DNA from: Solanum dulcamara
Lineage: Eukaryota > Streptophyta > Magnoliopsida > Solanales > Solanaceae
Assembly: GCF_947179165.1 (NCBI RefSeq)
Contig: NC_077238.1
Coordinates: forward strand, 37,747,793-37,811,792
Reading direction: 5' to 3'
Length of the DNA stretch: 64,000 nucleotides
Made by a program: the position numbers and the translations under genes. The notes under the pieces are model-generated. The model was given only the letters and a program-made list of their open reading frames with translations, ran no database searches and was not told the DNA's origin. Shown here piece by piece: positions 1 to 8,008 of this stretch (positions are counted from its first letter, which is position 1; each line of letters begins with the position of its first letter).

Positions 1-189
1 CACAAAAGTCACAACCTTTCAGAAAAGTCGCAACTCTTCAAAAAAGTCACAACTTTTTTTTTTGAAAAAGTCACAACCTTTCAGAATGGTCACAACCCTT
101 TTAAAAAGTCATAATCTTTCAAAAAGGTCATAATCTTTCGAAAAGGTCACAACCTTTCATTTCCCATTCACACATTTAAAACCCAAAAA
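1..189 (-). repeat. 3' LTR of the Copia element, U3 part
   Basis: Tandem units of about 20 bp with the core AAAGTCACAACCTTTCA match the right-hand copy at 5662-5830. This copy has about one more unit than the right copy (189 against 169 bp from the same start point). The LTR terminus that reads TGTTGG at the right copy is altered here to about TTTTTGGG. The rest of the LTR lies before position 1. Confidence 0.8.
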
Positions 190-199
190 TCTCCCTCAT
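190..199 (-). other. polypurine tract of the Copia element
   Basis: On the minus strand the bases just before the 3' LTR read about ATGAGGGAGA, a purine run at the place where plus-strand DNA synthesis is primed in LTR elements. The call rests on its position against the LTR edge. Confidence 0.55.
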
Positions 200-746
200 G
201 AATGGGGAAATGGTTATTGTTAAAACATATGCATGAAAAATTGTGTGATTTGTAAGTAAGAATTAATTACATCTGGATAAGTAGGTTTCCTTTGAACTTT
301 TTCCGTAGTGAACATATATCGGATATACTCGGTCAATCGATAGATTTGATATCTTTGAACCGTCGAGCTTTGGTGTATACGTAGACAACATAAGTCACAC
401 AATCAACCCTTTAACTGTTTTTGGTTCTCATTGTTTTGTTCGTTTCATCCATGAAGACTTCTTGGTTCATAAGTGCATAGAGAACTGGCCTTACCGGATT
501 TTCCTTGAAGCGGCTTACACTTCACACTTACATAGGTGATATCTAAATGTGTTATCCCATAGAAACACCATTTGATATGCCTTGTATCAAACTTAGATAT
601 CATTAAAAGGTCCTAATGCCCTATCCTTGTTACTGAACATTGTCGCATCATAAGAATGGATCATAAAAATTATTTTGACAATGTTGAACCATCATCAATG
701 ACTTTATTTGATCTCCTTGAACCTAGATCTTGGGATCTCCAGTCTT

Positions 747-1112
747 CTAGGTAGAGTTAGCTCCACGATGATTTATCCTCGGCCATAGTCCCATTTCCTT
801 TGATGATCGCTCAACTCCTTCTCTAGTTAGGCCTTTTGTAAGCGAATCTAACACATTATCCTTTGACTTTACATAGTCAATTATGATAATTCCACTAGAA
901 AGTAGTTGCCTAACGGTATTATGTCTTCGTCGTATGTGACAAGACTTACTGTTATACATAACACTCCTAACTCTTCTTATTGCATCTTGACTATCACAAT
1001 ATATGCATATAGGAGCCATTGATTTAGGCCAAAATGGAATATCTTCTAAGAAATTTCGAAGCCATTCTGCTTCTTCACCGGCCTTGTCTAAGGCTATAAA
1101 CTCAGACTCCAT
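747..1112 (-). pseudogene. Copia RNase H domain fragment
   Basis: A 121-residue open stretch carries the Copia RNase H block: [20 protein letters not shown], then IYCDSQDAI (an active-site Asp region), then [16 protein letters not shown] and [17 protein letters not shown]. This is the C-terminal domain of Copia polyproteins and degrades the RNA strand of the RNA:DNA hybrid during reverse transcription. Its upstream part is in another frame, and the reverse transcriptase before it is separated by stops. It is a relic with no sign of host use. Confidence 0.85.
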
Positions 1113-1420
1113 TGTAGAGCGAGCTATACATGTTTGTTTGGAAGATTTCCAAGATATCGCTCCTCCACCAATGGTGAAAACGTATCCACTTGTGGAGTTA
1201 GTTTCAGTTGACCCAGTAATACAATTGCTGGATACTTATTGTAATACAAAGCAAAGTTTTGAGTGTGTTCTAAATATCCCAAAATTTATTTCATTGCCAT
1301 CCAATGATTTTGGTTGAGATTACTTGTGTATCGACTCAATTTAATTATAATGCAAGCTATGTCTGGTTGTGTACAGTTCATGATGTACATCAAACTTCCT
1401 AATGCTCTTGCATAATCCAA

Positions 1421-2138
1421 TTAAGCTTGACTTTCACTTTTATTCTTAGCAAGATCAAGGTTCACATCAATTGTTGTTTTTGCACTTTTGAAGTTTAAGT
1501 ACTTGTATTTTTCAAGTACCTTTTGAATATAATGAGTTTGAGACAATGCTAGACCTTGAGGAGTTTTGTGAATTTTAATTCCCAATATCAAATTGGCAAT
1601 TTCTAGATCTTTCATATCAAATTTACTAGAAAGCATACGCTTAGTAGCATTTATGTTTGCAATGTCGTTATTCATTATTAGCATATCATCCACATATAAA
1701 CAAACAATGACAACTTTGTTTGGAGTGTCTTTAATGTAAACACATTTATCAGACTCATTAATCTTAAATCCATTTGTCAACATGGTTTGGTCAAACTTCG
1801 CGTGCCATTGTTTGGGGTGCTTGTTTTAGTCAATAAAGTGACTTAACAAGTTTGCAAACTTTATTTTCTTTACTAAGAACCACAAAGCCCTCGGATTATT
1901 CCATGTAAATTTTTTCCTCCAATTCTCCATTTAAGAAACCTATTTTTATATCCATTTGATAAATTTCAAGGCCATTTACTGCAGGTAGTGCAATTAACAT
2001 CTGAATTGATGTAATCCTAGTTGCATATGAGTATGTATCAAAATAATCAAGGCTTTCTTTCTATCTAAATTCTTTGACAACAAGTCTTGCCTTATATTTG
2101 TCAATAGTTCCATCAGCTTTCATTTTTCTTTTGAAAAT
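1421..2138 (-). pseudogene. Copia reverse transcriptase, broken
   Basis: The 120-residue stretch at 1421-1783 has VCLYVDDMLIM, the YVDD catalytic motif of Copia reverse transcriptases, followed by the LSSKFDMKDLEIANLILGIKI region with the LG.KI pattern. The N-terminal fingers and palm, between 1790 and 2138, can be followed only across frameshifts. The YVDD motif is intact but the frame is not, so no active enzyme is expected. Confidence 0.85.
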
Positions 2139-2531
2139 TTATTTTGAACCCAAAGGTTTGTTTCTGGGAGGAAGATCAACCAATTTCCAAGTATGGTTTC
2201 TTAAAATTGAATCAATGACACTATTGACAACCTCTTTCCTAAAAGATGAGTCCGCAGCGGACATAACTACTTTGAATATTTGAGGCTCATGTTCAAGAAA
2301 AAATATTATAAAATCAAATTCAAATAAAGTAGATGTCCTTTGACGTTTATTGTGCCTTGGATTCTCTTTATTAGGTACATTCTCCTTTGGTTCTTCTTGA
2401 GGTCGTTTAAAACCTTCACTAGATACCTCAAATCTAGTTTTATACGGATAGATATATTCAAAAAATTCAGCATTATCTGATTCTATTACCGTATTGTCAT
2501 GGATATCCAGATGTTCAGACTTATGAAGCAA
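2139..2531 (-). pseudogene. Copia integrase-to-RT linker and start of RT
   Basis: A 130-residue open stretch runs from the acidic, proline-rich linker seen between integrase and reverse transcriptase in Copia polyproteins into the conserved RT entry (SILRNHTWKLVDLPPRNKPL, the W.LV.LP...K..G pattern). Upstream, between 2532 and 2829, the integrase C-terminus is in broken frames and includes a C-rich run near 2757. Confidence 0.75.
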
Positions 2532-2829
2532 AAATCGTTATGCTTTACTATTTGTAGCATATCCAATGAAAACACAGTCCACAGTCTTAAGTCTTATTGT
2601 GACCCTCTTAGGTTTAGGAACTTGGACTTTGGCTAGACACCCCCACACTTTGAAATATTTCAATTTTGATTATCTTCCTTTCCATTTCTCATATGGAATA
2701 GACTGTGTTTTATTGTGGGGAATTCTATTGAGTATTCGATTTGCTGTAAGGAAGGCTCCCCCCCCCCACACACAAGTTTTGTGGTAAACTTGAGCTTATA
2801 AGTAAGACATTCATCATTTTCTTTAAAGT

Positions 2830-3252
2830 TCAGTTTTTCCTTTTTGCAATTCCATTTGATTGAGGTAAGTAAAGGACAATAGTTTGATGGGTGATTCCAT
2901 TTTCGAAACATATTTCTGTAAAAGGAGATTCATATTCTCCACCTCTATCACTTTTTATTATTTTTATCTTTTTATTCAACTGATTTTTAACTTCAGTTTT
3001 GTATTGTCTAAATGCTTCTATTGCTTCATCCTTACTATTCAACAAATACAACAATAACAACCCAGTGAAATCCCACAACGTGGGGTTTGAGGAGGGTAAA
3101 GTGTACGCAGAACTTACTCCTACCAAGATAGGACGGTTGTTTTCGAGGGTCCCTCGGCTACTATTCAACAAATAGACATAACAATATCTAGTGCAATCGT
3201 CAATAAAAGTTATAAAATACTTTATTCTACCATGAGTTGGTATTGACTTCAT
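2830..3252 (-). pseudogene. Copia integrase core interrupted in frame by a SINE
   Basis: The 140-residue open stretch holds FIDDCTRYCYVYLL (first catalytic Asp region of the DDE integrase) and KIIKSDRGGEYES (second Asp region with the RGGEY signature), then HQTIVLYLPQSNGIAKRKN. Between the two halves are 42 extra codons from a SINE insertion plus its target duplication, so YLLNS occurs twice. The frame stays open across the insert. The rest of the element is broken, so this is structural coincidence rather than a working enzyme. Confidence 0.85.
3049..3159 (-). mobile_element. TS-family SINE, about 111 bp
   Basis: Read on the minus strand the insert starts AGCCGAGGGACCCTCG, contains TTGGTAGGAGTAAGTTCTGC and GTGGGATTTCACTGGG, and ends in a TTG-rich tail. 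These are the hallmarks of the TS SINE known from tobacco and other Solanaceae. It is flanked by a perfect 15-bp target duplication, ACTATTCAACAAATA, at 3034-3048 and 3160-3174. It looks shorter than a full-length TS element, so it may be 5' truncated. Confidence 0.8.
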
Positions 3253-3365
3253 ATCACAAATGTCTGTGTGAATTAATTCTAAGGGACTGAAATTCCTTTC
3301 AACAGATTTATAAGGATGCTTAGCAACTTAGATTCAACACATACTTGATATTTTGATTTATTGCA

Positions 3366-3704
3366 CTAAAAGTTAGGCAATACATTTAAGTTGATCAGTT
3401 TTTGTAAGATTTTATAATTGACATGTCCTAAATGCGAATGCCATAAATTATTTGACTCAAATAAGTAAGAAGAAGCTTGAACTTTATTATTATCAACAAC
3501 TATTACATTCAGTTTGAAAAGGCCCTCAGTGAGGTAGCCTTTACCTAAATACATTTCATTCTTACTAACAACTACTTTGTCTGAAACTAGAAAGCACTTG
3601 AATCCTTTTTGTATAAGAAGACCGACAGAAACTAAGATCTTTCTCATTTCTAGAACATGAAAAACTTTGTTTAGCACCACCACCTTATCGGGTGTCATTT
3701 TCAA
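3366..3704 (-). pseudogene. Copia protease tail and GAG-pre-integrase domain
   Basis: The 112-residue stretch ends in NLWHSHLGHVNYKILQKL, the H.RLGH-type zinc-binding segment that precedes the integrase core in Copia elements. The preceding KMTPDKVVVLNKVFHVLEMRKILVSVGLL block matches the conserved L..VLHVP...KNLISV region between protease and GAG-pre-integrase. It overlaps the upstream stretch by 4 bp in another frame. Confidence 0.75.
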
Positions 3705-4213
3705 GAATAATCTACCATATCTTTCAACCTTAACATTGCAGAATTTTTCATATAGATAGTCTCATCAGGTGCGGTAGGGGAATAAGTAGCGAAGGCTTCT
3801 CGGACCGCACAAACATATGATGTGGCTCCTGAATTAAGCCACCATTCTTTGAAATTTTCTACTAGGTTGTATTCGCTCAGCATTGCACATAAGTTTTCAA
3901 CATCCCAAATCATATCAACCATGTTGGCTTGATCTTTCTTCTTTTCCTTCTTGGGAGCACGATTTTCCACAGCCTTACGTCTAGTTTTTTTACAGTTGTG
4001 GCAGTCTTCTTTGAACTTCTTTTTACTAGGATAGTTCTTCGGTCCATAAGATTTATTCCTCTTTTTTGATTTATTTGGACCATCCTCAACAATATTTGCT
4101 TTCATAATTGTTGAGTTTCCTCTAGCCTTCTTTTCGGCAACCTTGTTGTCTTCCTCAATCCTAAGACGAACAATCAAGTCTTCAAGAGTCATCTCCTTTC
4201 TCTTGTGCTTCAC
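3701..4213 (-). pseudogene. Copia gag C-terminus and protease start
   Basis: Lysine-rich nucleocapsid-type sequence is followed by a damaged zinc knuckle: CHNCKKTRRK keeps the CX2C pair but lacks the later His and Cys. The protease entry reads WWLNSGATSYVC, where the family normally has D-S-G, so the catalytic Asp is Asn here. Both changes would inactivate the element independently of its frameshifts. Confidence 0.75.
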
Positions 4214-4231
4214 ATAATTTTTGAAGTCTTT

Positions 4232-4909
4232 TCATGAAGGAGACAATTTCTCGATTAATGCCACTACTTGAAATATTTCGTTTATGATCATAACTTCAAT
4301 GGATAATTTAAAATCAATAACACATTCAACAATTTTAATAATAAAACTATTGAATTTGATCATACCTTCTGTCAGGAGATTATGAATAATGACTTGTAGA
4401 TCTTGGACTTGAGACATCACAGTCTTACTATCAACTATCTTATAGTTCAAAAATTTTGCAGCCACAAACTTCTTTAAGCCTGTATCTTCAGTTTTGTATT
4501 TCTTCTCAAGAGCATACCAGCGTTCTTTAGAGGTTTTACAAACACTGAAGACTTTATACAAGCCATCTTTCAATCCTTTGAGTATGTAGTTATTGCAAAG
4601 AAAATTAGAATGTGTCCATGCCTCAGTCATAATAAACTTTTCATTGTTAGGAGTTTCTTCCTCTACCATAGGAACATCTTCATTTATAAATCGTTATAGA
4701 CTGAGTGTAGTCAATTAGAAGAACATCTTCTGCTGCCAACGTTTAAAGTCAATACCAGTAAATTTTTCAGGATTTTTTGGAGTAGCCATTGCTAAAGAAA
4801 CTGGTGTTCTACTGGTTGAATGAATTGTGTTTGCTTCAAAACTTGATATATTTGTATCTCCCATTCTGGTTGACAAAACAAAAGTAGTATTAAACAACAA
4901 AATAATCAA
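4232..4909 (-). pseudogene. Copia gag N-terminal part, two frames
   Basis: The start region reads MATPKNPEKFTGIDFKRWQQ, typical of Copia gag. After a frame break it continues as RWYALEKKYKTEDTGLKKFV and VQDLQVIIHNLLTEGM (the UBN2/gag-polypeptide type of capsid domain). The likely original start is the MGDTN methionine near 4863. Gag would form the cytoplasmic virus-like particle; this copy cannot do so in one frame. Confidence 0.75.
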
Positions 4910-4924
4910 ATAGGGATTTTTGTT

Positions 4925-5190
4925 TAACTCGATGAAGTTTTTATATTCTTCAAACCGAGAAAAACAAAAACTCAGCTAACTTGATGAAAATTTTATTTCT
5001 TCGAACCAAGTTAATCACTGGAGTAGAAAGTCTTTCGATTTTAGTCTCTAACCCTCCAAACATAATATAAGATGAAGCAGAAATATAAAACTTGTTTCTA
5101 GTTTAACGATGAAGTTTTTATGTTCTTCCAATCGTTAACCGAATGAATCTTGAATACTGATGAAGTTTTTATACTCTTCAAATCAGCATT
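4925..5190 (-). other. four hairpins with a conserved core in the Copia leader
   Basis: Four related inverted repeats share the plus-strand core GATGAAGTTTTTATNNTCTTC, while the outer arms differ but still pair: CTCG/CGAG (4928-4931 with 4956-4959), AACTTG/CAAGTT (4978-4983 with 5007-5012), TTAACGAT/ATCGTTAA (5103-5110 with 5131-5138), CTGAT/ATCAG (5157-5161 with 5182-5186). They lie between the predicted promoter and gag, so they would be in the leader RNA. Compensating arm changes suggest a kept fold; packaging or dimerisation is a guess. Confidence 0.7.
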
Positions 5191-5590
5191 AGATTTATAG
5201 ACAGAGTAAAAAACCATAAATGTTTTAATCTCCAGAACCGTAAGATACAAGAGATAATAAAGTAAATTCCTTAAGTTTGTTATTCCTCATGTATTAAGGT
5301 TAGTAAACCAGAAACTATAAAGATGAAAATAATAATAAAAAGTATCCGAGTCCACAGAATTCACTGTGTGTCCTTAAGGAATTTAATCCCTCACTGTACC
5401 TGAGGTTATGAATTATTTCTTCCCAAGATAAAATGGATAAACTATTAAAGAAGTAGCGGTACCTCAAACTTCAATAATTTCACCGAACTCAAAAGCCAGC
5501 AATAAGATCACACAAAGACTCTACTTTGTTTGTAAGAAAATATATGCAGAAGAGGGAGAAATTCAATGTATAAAAATTAGAGAAAAATTC

Positions 5591-5601
5591 TCTATTTATA
5601 G
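5591..5601 (-). promoter_or_regulatory. TATA box of the Copia 5' LTR
   Basis: Minus-strand CTATAAATAGA lies about 230 bp inside the LTR, downstream of the U3 tandem repeats and about 700 nt upstream of gag. This is the expected place for the core promoter. Confidence 0.6.
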
Positions 5602-5640
5602 ACAACAAAGAGTAGTGTGAACATGTGTTTATTGCGCCTT

Positions 5641-5830
5641 ATCAGAAAAGTCACAACCCTTCACAAAAGTCACAACCTTTTAGAAAAGTCGCAACTCTTC
5701 AAAAAAGTCACAACCTTTTTTTTTGGAAAAGTCACAACCTTTTGAAATGGTCACAACCCTTTGAAAAAGTCACAATCTTTCAAAAAGGTCACAATCTTTT
5801 ATTTTTCATTCACACTTTTAAAAACCAACA
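5641..5830 (-). repeat. U3 end of the Copia 5' LTR with tandem 20-bp units
   Basis: Eight or so units of about 20 bp with the core AAAGTCACAACCTTT are arrayed upstream of the TATA box and match 1-189. On the sense (minus) strand each unit holds GGTTGTGACTTTT. Repeated U3 boxes of this kind act as enhancers in tobacco and tomato Copia elements (known for Tnt1 and Tto1), so an enhancer role here is inferred. The LTR 3' edge and primer-binding site were not found. Confidence 0.75.
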
Positions 5831-6169
5831 TTTAGTTTGGTGTATTAAAAAGCATGCATTGCACAATTTTTTTTTAAAAATATTTGTTTACAACATTGCC
5901 CTCCACAAATATGGTAGAAAGGATGTGGGAAAGGTTTTGACAAACAATTATTTCTTTAACCATGCTAATGGATGCATTAGAATTTAGAACTAATTGCATG
6001 CATTACTAATGCATAGAAATCCATAGTATTAGTAATAGATAGCACAATATACAATAGAGTCAAGCATTACTAATACATAGGCCGAAAAAGTGTATCAAAC
6101 AAGATACTAGTAATACACAAAGTTAATGCATGCATTATTTTCTCTAATACACTTTGCCAAACGACCCTC
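5831..6169 (-). mobile_element. Tourist-like MITE, cut by the Copia insertion
   Basis: Read on the minus strand it begins GAGGGTCGTTTGGCAAAGTG and runs through TAATGCATGCATTA words to GCAATGCATGC and TAATACACCAAACTAAA, following the complete copy at 13865-14301 nearly step by step. It stops exactly where the Copia LTR begins (TGTTGG at 5830). The missing right part of the MITE must lie beyond the left edge of the window, so the Copia element inserted into an existing MITE. Confidence 0.75.
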
Positions 6170-7250
6170 GTATATAACTTAAACACTGCAAAATTCATTC
6201 CCCATTTGGTCGAGTATACATTATACTAACTAGAAGAAGTGAGCAGACGAGATCAATGAAACTAGAAATATGTCTAGATAAATCATCCAATGCATTTTTT
6301 TTCCTTTTATTTTCATCCAATGCATAATTATTTGGTTCCGAGATGTTTTTAGTTGACTGCTTCAGTTTCAAGTCTTGTCAATTTTCAATAAGACTAAACG
6401 TAAGTTGTGAATAAATACATGTATAATATAATAATGTATATACATGAACATTACGTGTTATTTAATAACAAGGGTGGTGGCGGTCCATCAAGTATACTGC
6501 TTATTTTCCTTGCATATCAAGCAATCTTGTAACCCCCCCTCCCTAACCCCACCCCAGTCTCTCTCCTTTCTTTATCCTTTCGTATGTCTTTCAGCGACAT
6601 ACATGCCAAAAGAATCATGATTAGTACTCCAGCTCAAAACCCATGTGAATATCTATCATTTTAATTTCATTTTACTAAATTATCTTTTGTTTGATTTCAT
6701 AAAGAAGCCTGTAACTCTTTATATTTTTTAGAAACAATTTTTTTTTAAAAAAATGTTTCCCCCTCTCTATATTTTCTCTATTAAAAGGAGAATCGAATAA
6801 ATACATCAAATGTACTAGCTAGTAGTACTTTGTGAGGTAATTACCAAAGACAGACGGAGTATAAATAAATATTCCTTTGCAAAGTACTCCAAAAGGGATT
6901 GTTTCTTCATATCCTACATGTTTGTTTTATTTATTCAAATCATGTACGACATATATTCTATAATCTTTATTTGTAAGGCAAAATATTGTTGTATATATCG
7001 TCTTTTATTTTATAGAGTTTAAATTTTATGAAGTAAAATAATTAAAAAAAATAGTTGTATAAAATTGCACAACATAGTAATACTATTAAGATATTCGTTT
7101 TAATATGTGTAGTTAAGAAAATAGAAAGCGGGGTAGATGTGCTTTTGTGAAGGCCGTTCCGAAGCTTTTGCTTTAGTAGTCAAGGTGACTCGAAACAAAA
7201 GTGTAAGAAGGTTGCTTTTATAGCTTTACAAACAAAGAGAAAACCGACCC
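6170..7250. other. AT-rich upstream region of NAC075
   Basis: No coding region was recognised. The stretch has homopolymer runs and a C-rich patch near 6531-6555 (CCCCCCCTCCCTAACCCC). It is the proximal promoter space of the NAC gene, but no single regulatory site can be supported from sequence alone. Confidence 0.5.
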
Positions 7251-7879
7251 AGGTTTTTCTTTTCTTTCTTTCTCTTTCTCTTTCACACACACAGAGACAA
7301 AGACAGAGAAAAAAACGTCTTCATGCAGTGCTTAAATTAGCCAAGGGGAAGTTAAAGGTAGGGCATATAGAAGACAGGGATATATCTATGTGGCAACTTT
7401 TCCTTTATCTCTTAATTGGTTTCAGTTAAAGTAAGAGGGAATTCTGGTGTTTTCAAGGGGTTAAAGTTGGTTTTATATATATCTTCATCCTTATTCTTCT
7501 CTCTTTTCTTCTCTTCTCTCCCCCTTTTCCAGATTTTTAGGGTACAACTCTTAACTTGTTACTATTTGTTTTTCAATAATATATATTTCTCTATCCATGT
7601 TTGAATTATAGTAGTAGGATTTTCTTGTCTTGTTGAAGAGAGGGATCTCGTATTTTATTATCTACTAGTGGAGTATTCCTTTTTTCGTTTCTGAAAGATA
7701 TTAATTTTTTTTTATTGTCCACAGGATTCTTTATGTCTACGAAGCTTTTCAATGAGTTCTGCTTGATACCAAAGTTAAAAAATATTTCCTTAGAAGATCG
7801 TATGGAAGAATTTTAGCTGTGGTAATAGTTTCCAAAAAAATAAAAAAGGAATCATTTATCTAGGAATACCAAAGAAGCT
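7251..7879 (+). promoter_or_regulatory. core promoter and 5' leader region of NAC075, with a candidate leader intron
   Basis: A long CT-rich tract with a CACACACAGAGAC run (7255-7310) and a TATATATAT box near 7474-7483, followed by another CT-rich tract, mark the promoter and leader. A strong splice acceptor, a T-rich run ending CCACAG at 7724, has several possible donors upstream (for example AAA|GTAAGAG near 7430 or TTAG|GGTACA near 7540), so a 5' leader intron is plausible. The exact start site is not determinable. Confidence 0.45.
7733..7816 (+). CDS. upstream ORF in the NAC075 leader, 27 codons
   Basis: An ATG nine bases past the candidate leader-intron acceptor opens a 27-residue frame that ends with TAG, 63 bases before the main ATG. 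It reads MSTKLFNEFCLIPKLKNISL followed by EDRMEEF. It is the only upstream ORF between that acceptor and the main start. If translated, it would reduce or condition translation of the NAC protein. Whether the peptide is conserved cannot be judged here. Confidence 0.4.
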   Translation: MSTKLFNEFCLIPKLKNISLEDRMEEF

Positions 7880-8008
7880 ATGAATAAGAGTAGTCATCAG
7901 TTGGGTTCCATTAGTAGTAGTGATCTTATTGATGCAAAGCTTGAAGAGCACCAATTGTGTGGATCTAAACAGTGTCCTGGTTGTGGACACAAGCTCGAAG
8001 GAAAGCCG
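7880..8008 (+). CDS. NAC075: NAC075 exon 1
   Basis: It encodes residues 1-43 and ends in phase 0 at CCG|GTACGG. It includes the CX2CX2C-like segment [12 protein letters not shown] that precedes the NAC domain in this subfamily. Confidence 0.88.

Larger units (their letters stand above)
1..5830 (-). mobile_element. Ty1/Copia LTR retrotransposon, decayed, left end off-window
   Basis: On the minus strand the order is 5' LTR (right), leader, gag, protease, GAG-pre-integrase, integrase, reverse transcriptase, RNase H, polypurine tract, 3' LTR (left), which is the Copia order. Matching 20-bp-unit repeats lie at both ends (1-189 and 5641-5830). The 5' LTR starts TGTTGG at 5830 when read on the minus strand. 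The 3' LTR runs off the window, so the left target duplication cannot be seen; the right flank begins TTTAG. Frameshifts and stops break the polyprotein in many places, so the copy is not autonomous. A lineage name is not assigned. Confidence 0.9.

Noticed and set aside
1..189. CRISPR-like array of short repeats
   Set aside because: Units are contiguous and imperfect with no unique spacers, lie in an LTR, and the DNA is eukaryotic.
4925..5190. MicroRNA precursor
   Set aside because: Hairpins are short (under 40 bases), with no long paired arm; they fit leader structures better than microRNA precursors.
5625..5987. 120-codon plus-strand open frame
   Set aside because: It reads through the U3 tandem repeats of the Copia LTR and into a MITE; the repeating peptide only mirrors the 20-bp units.
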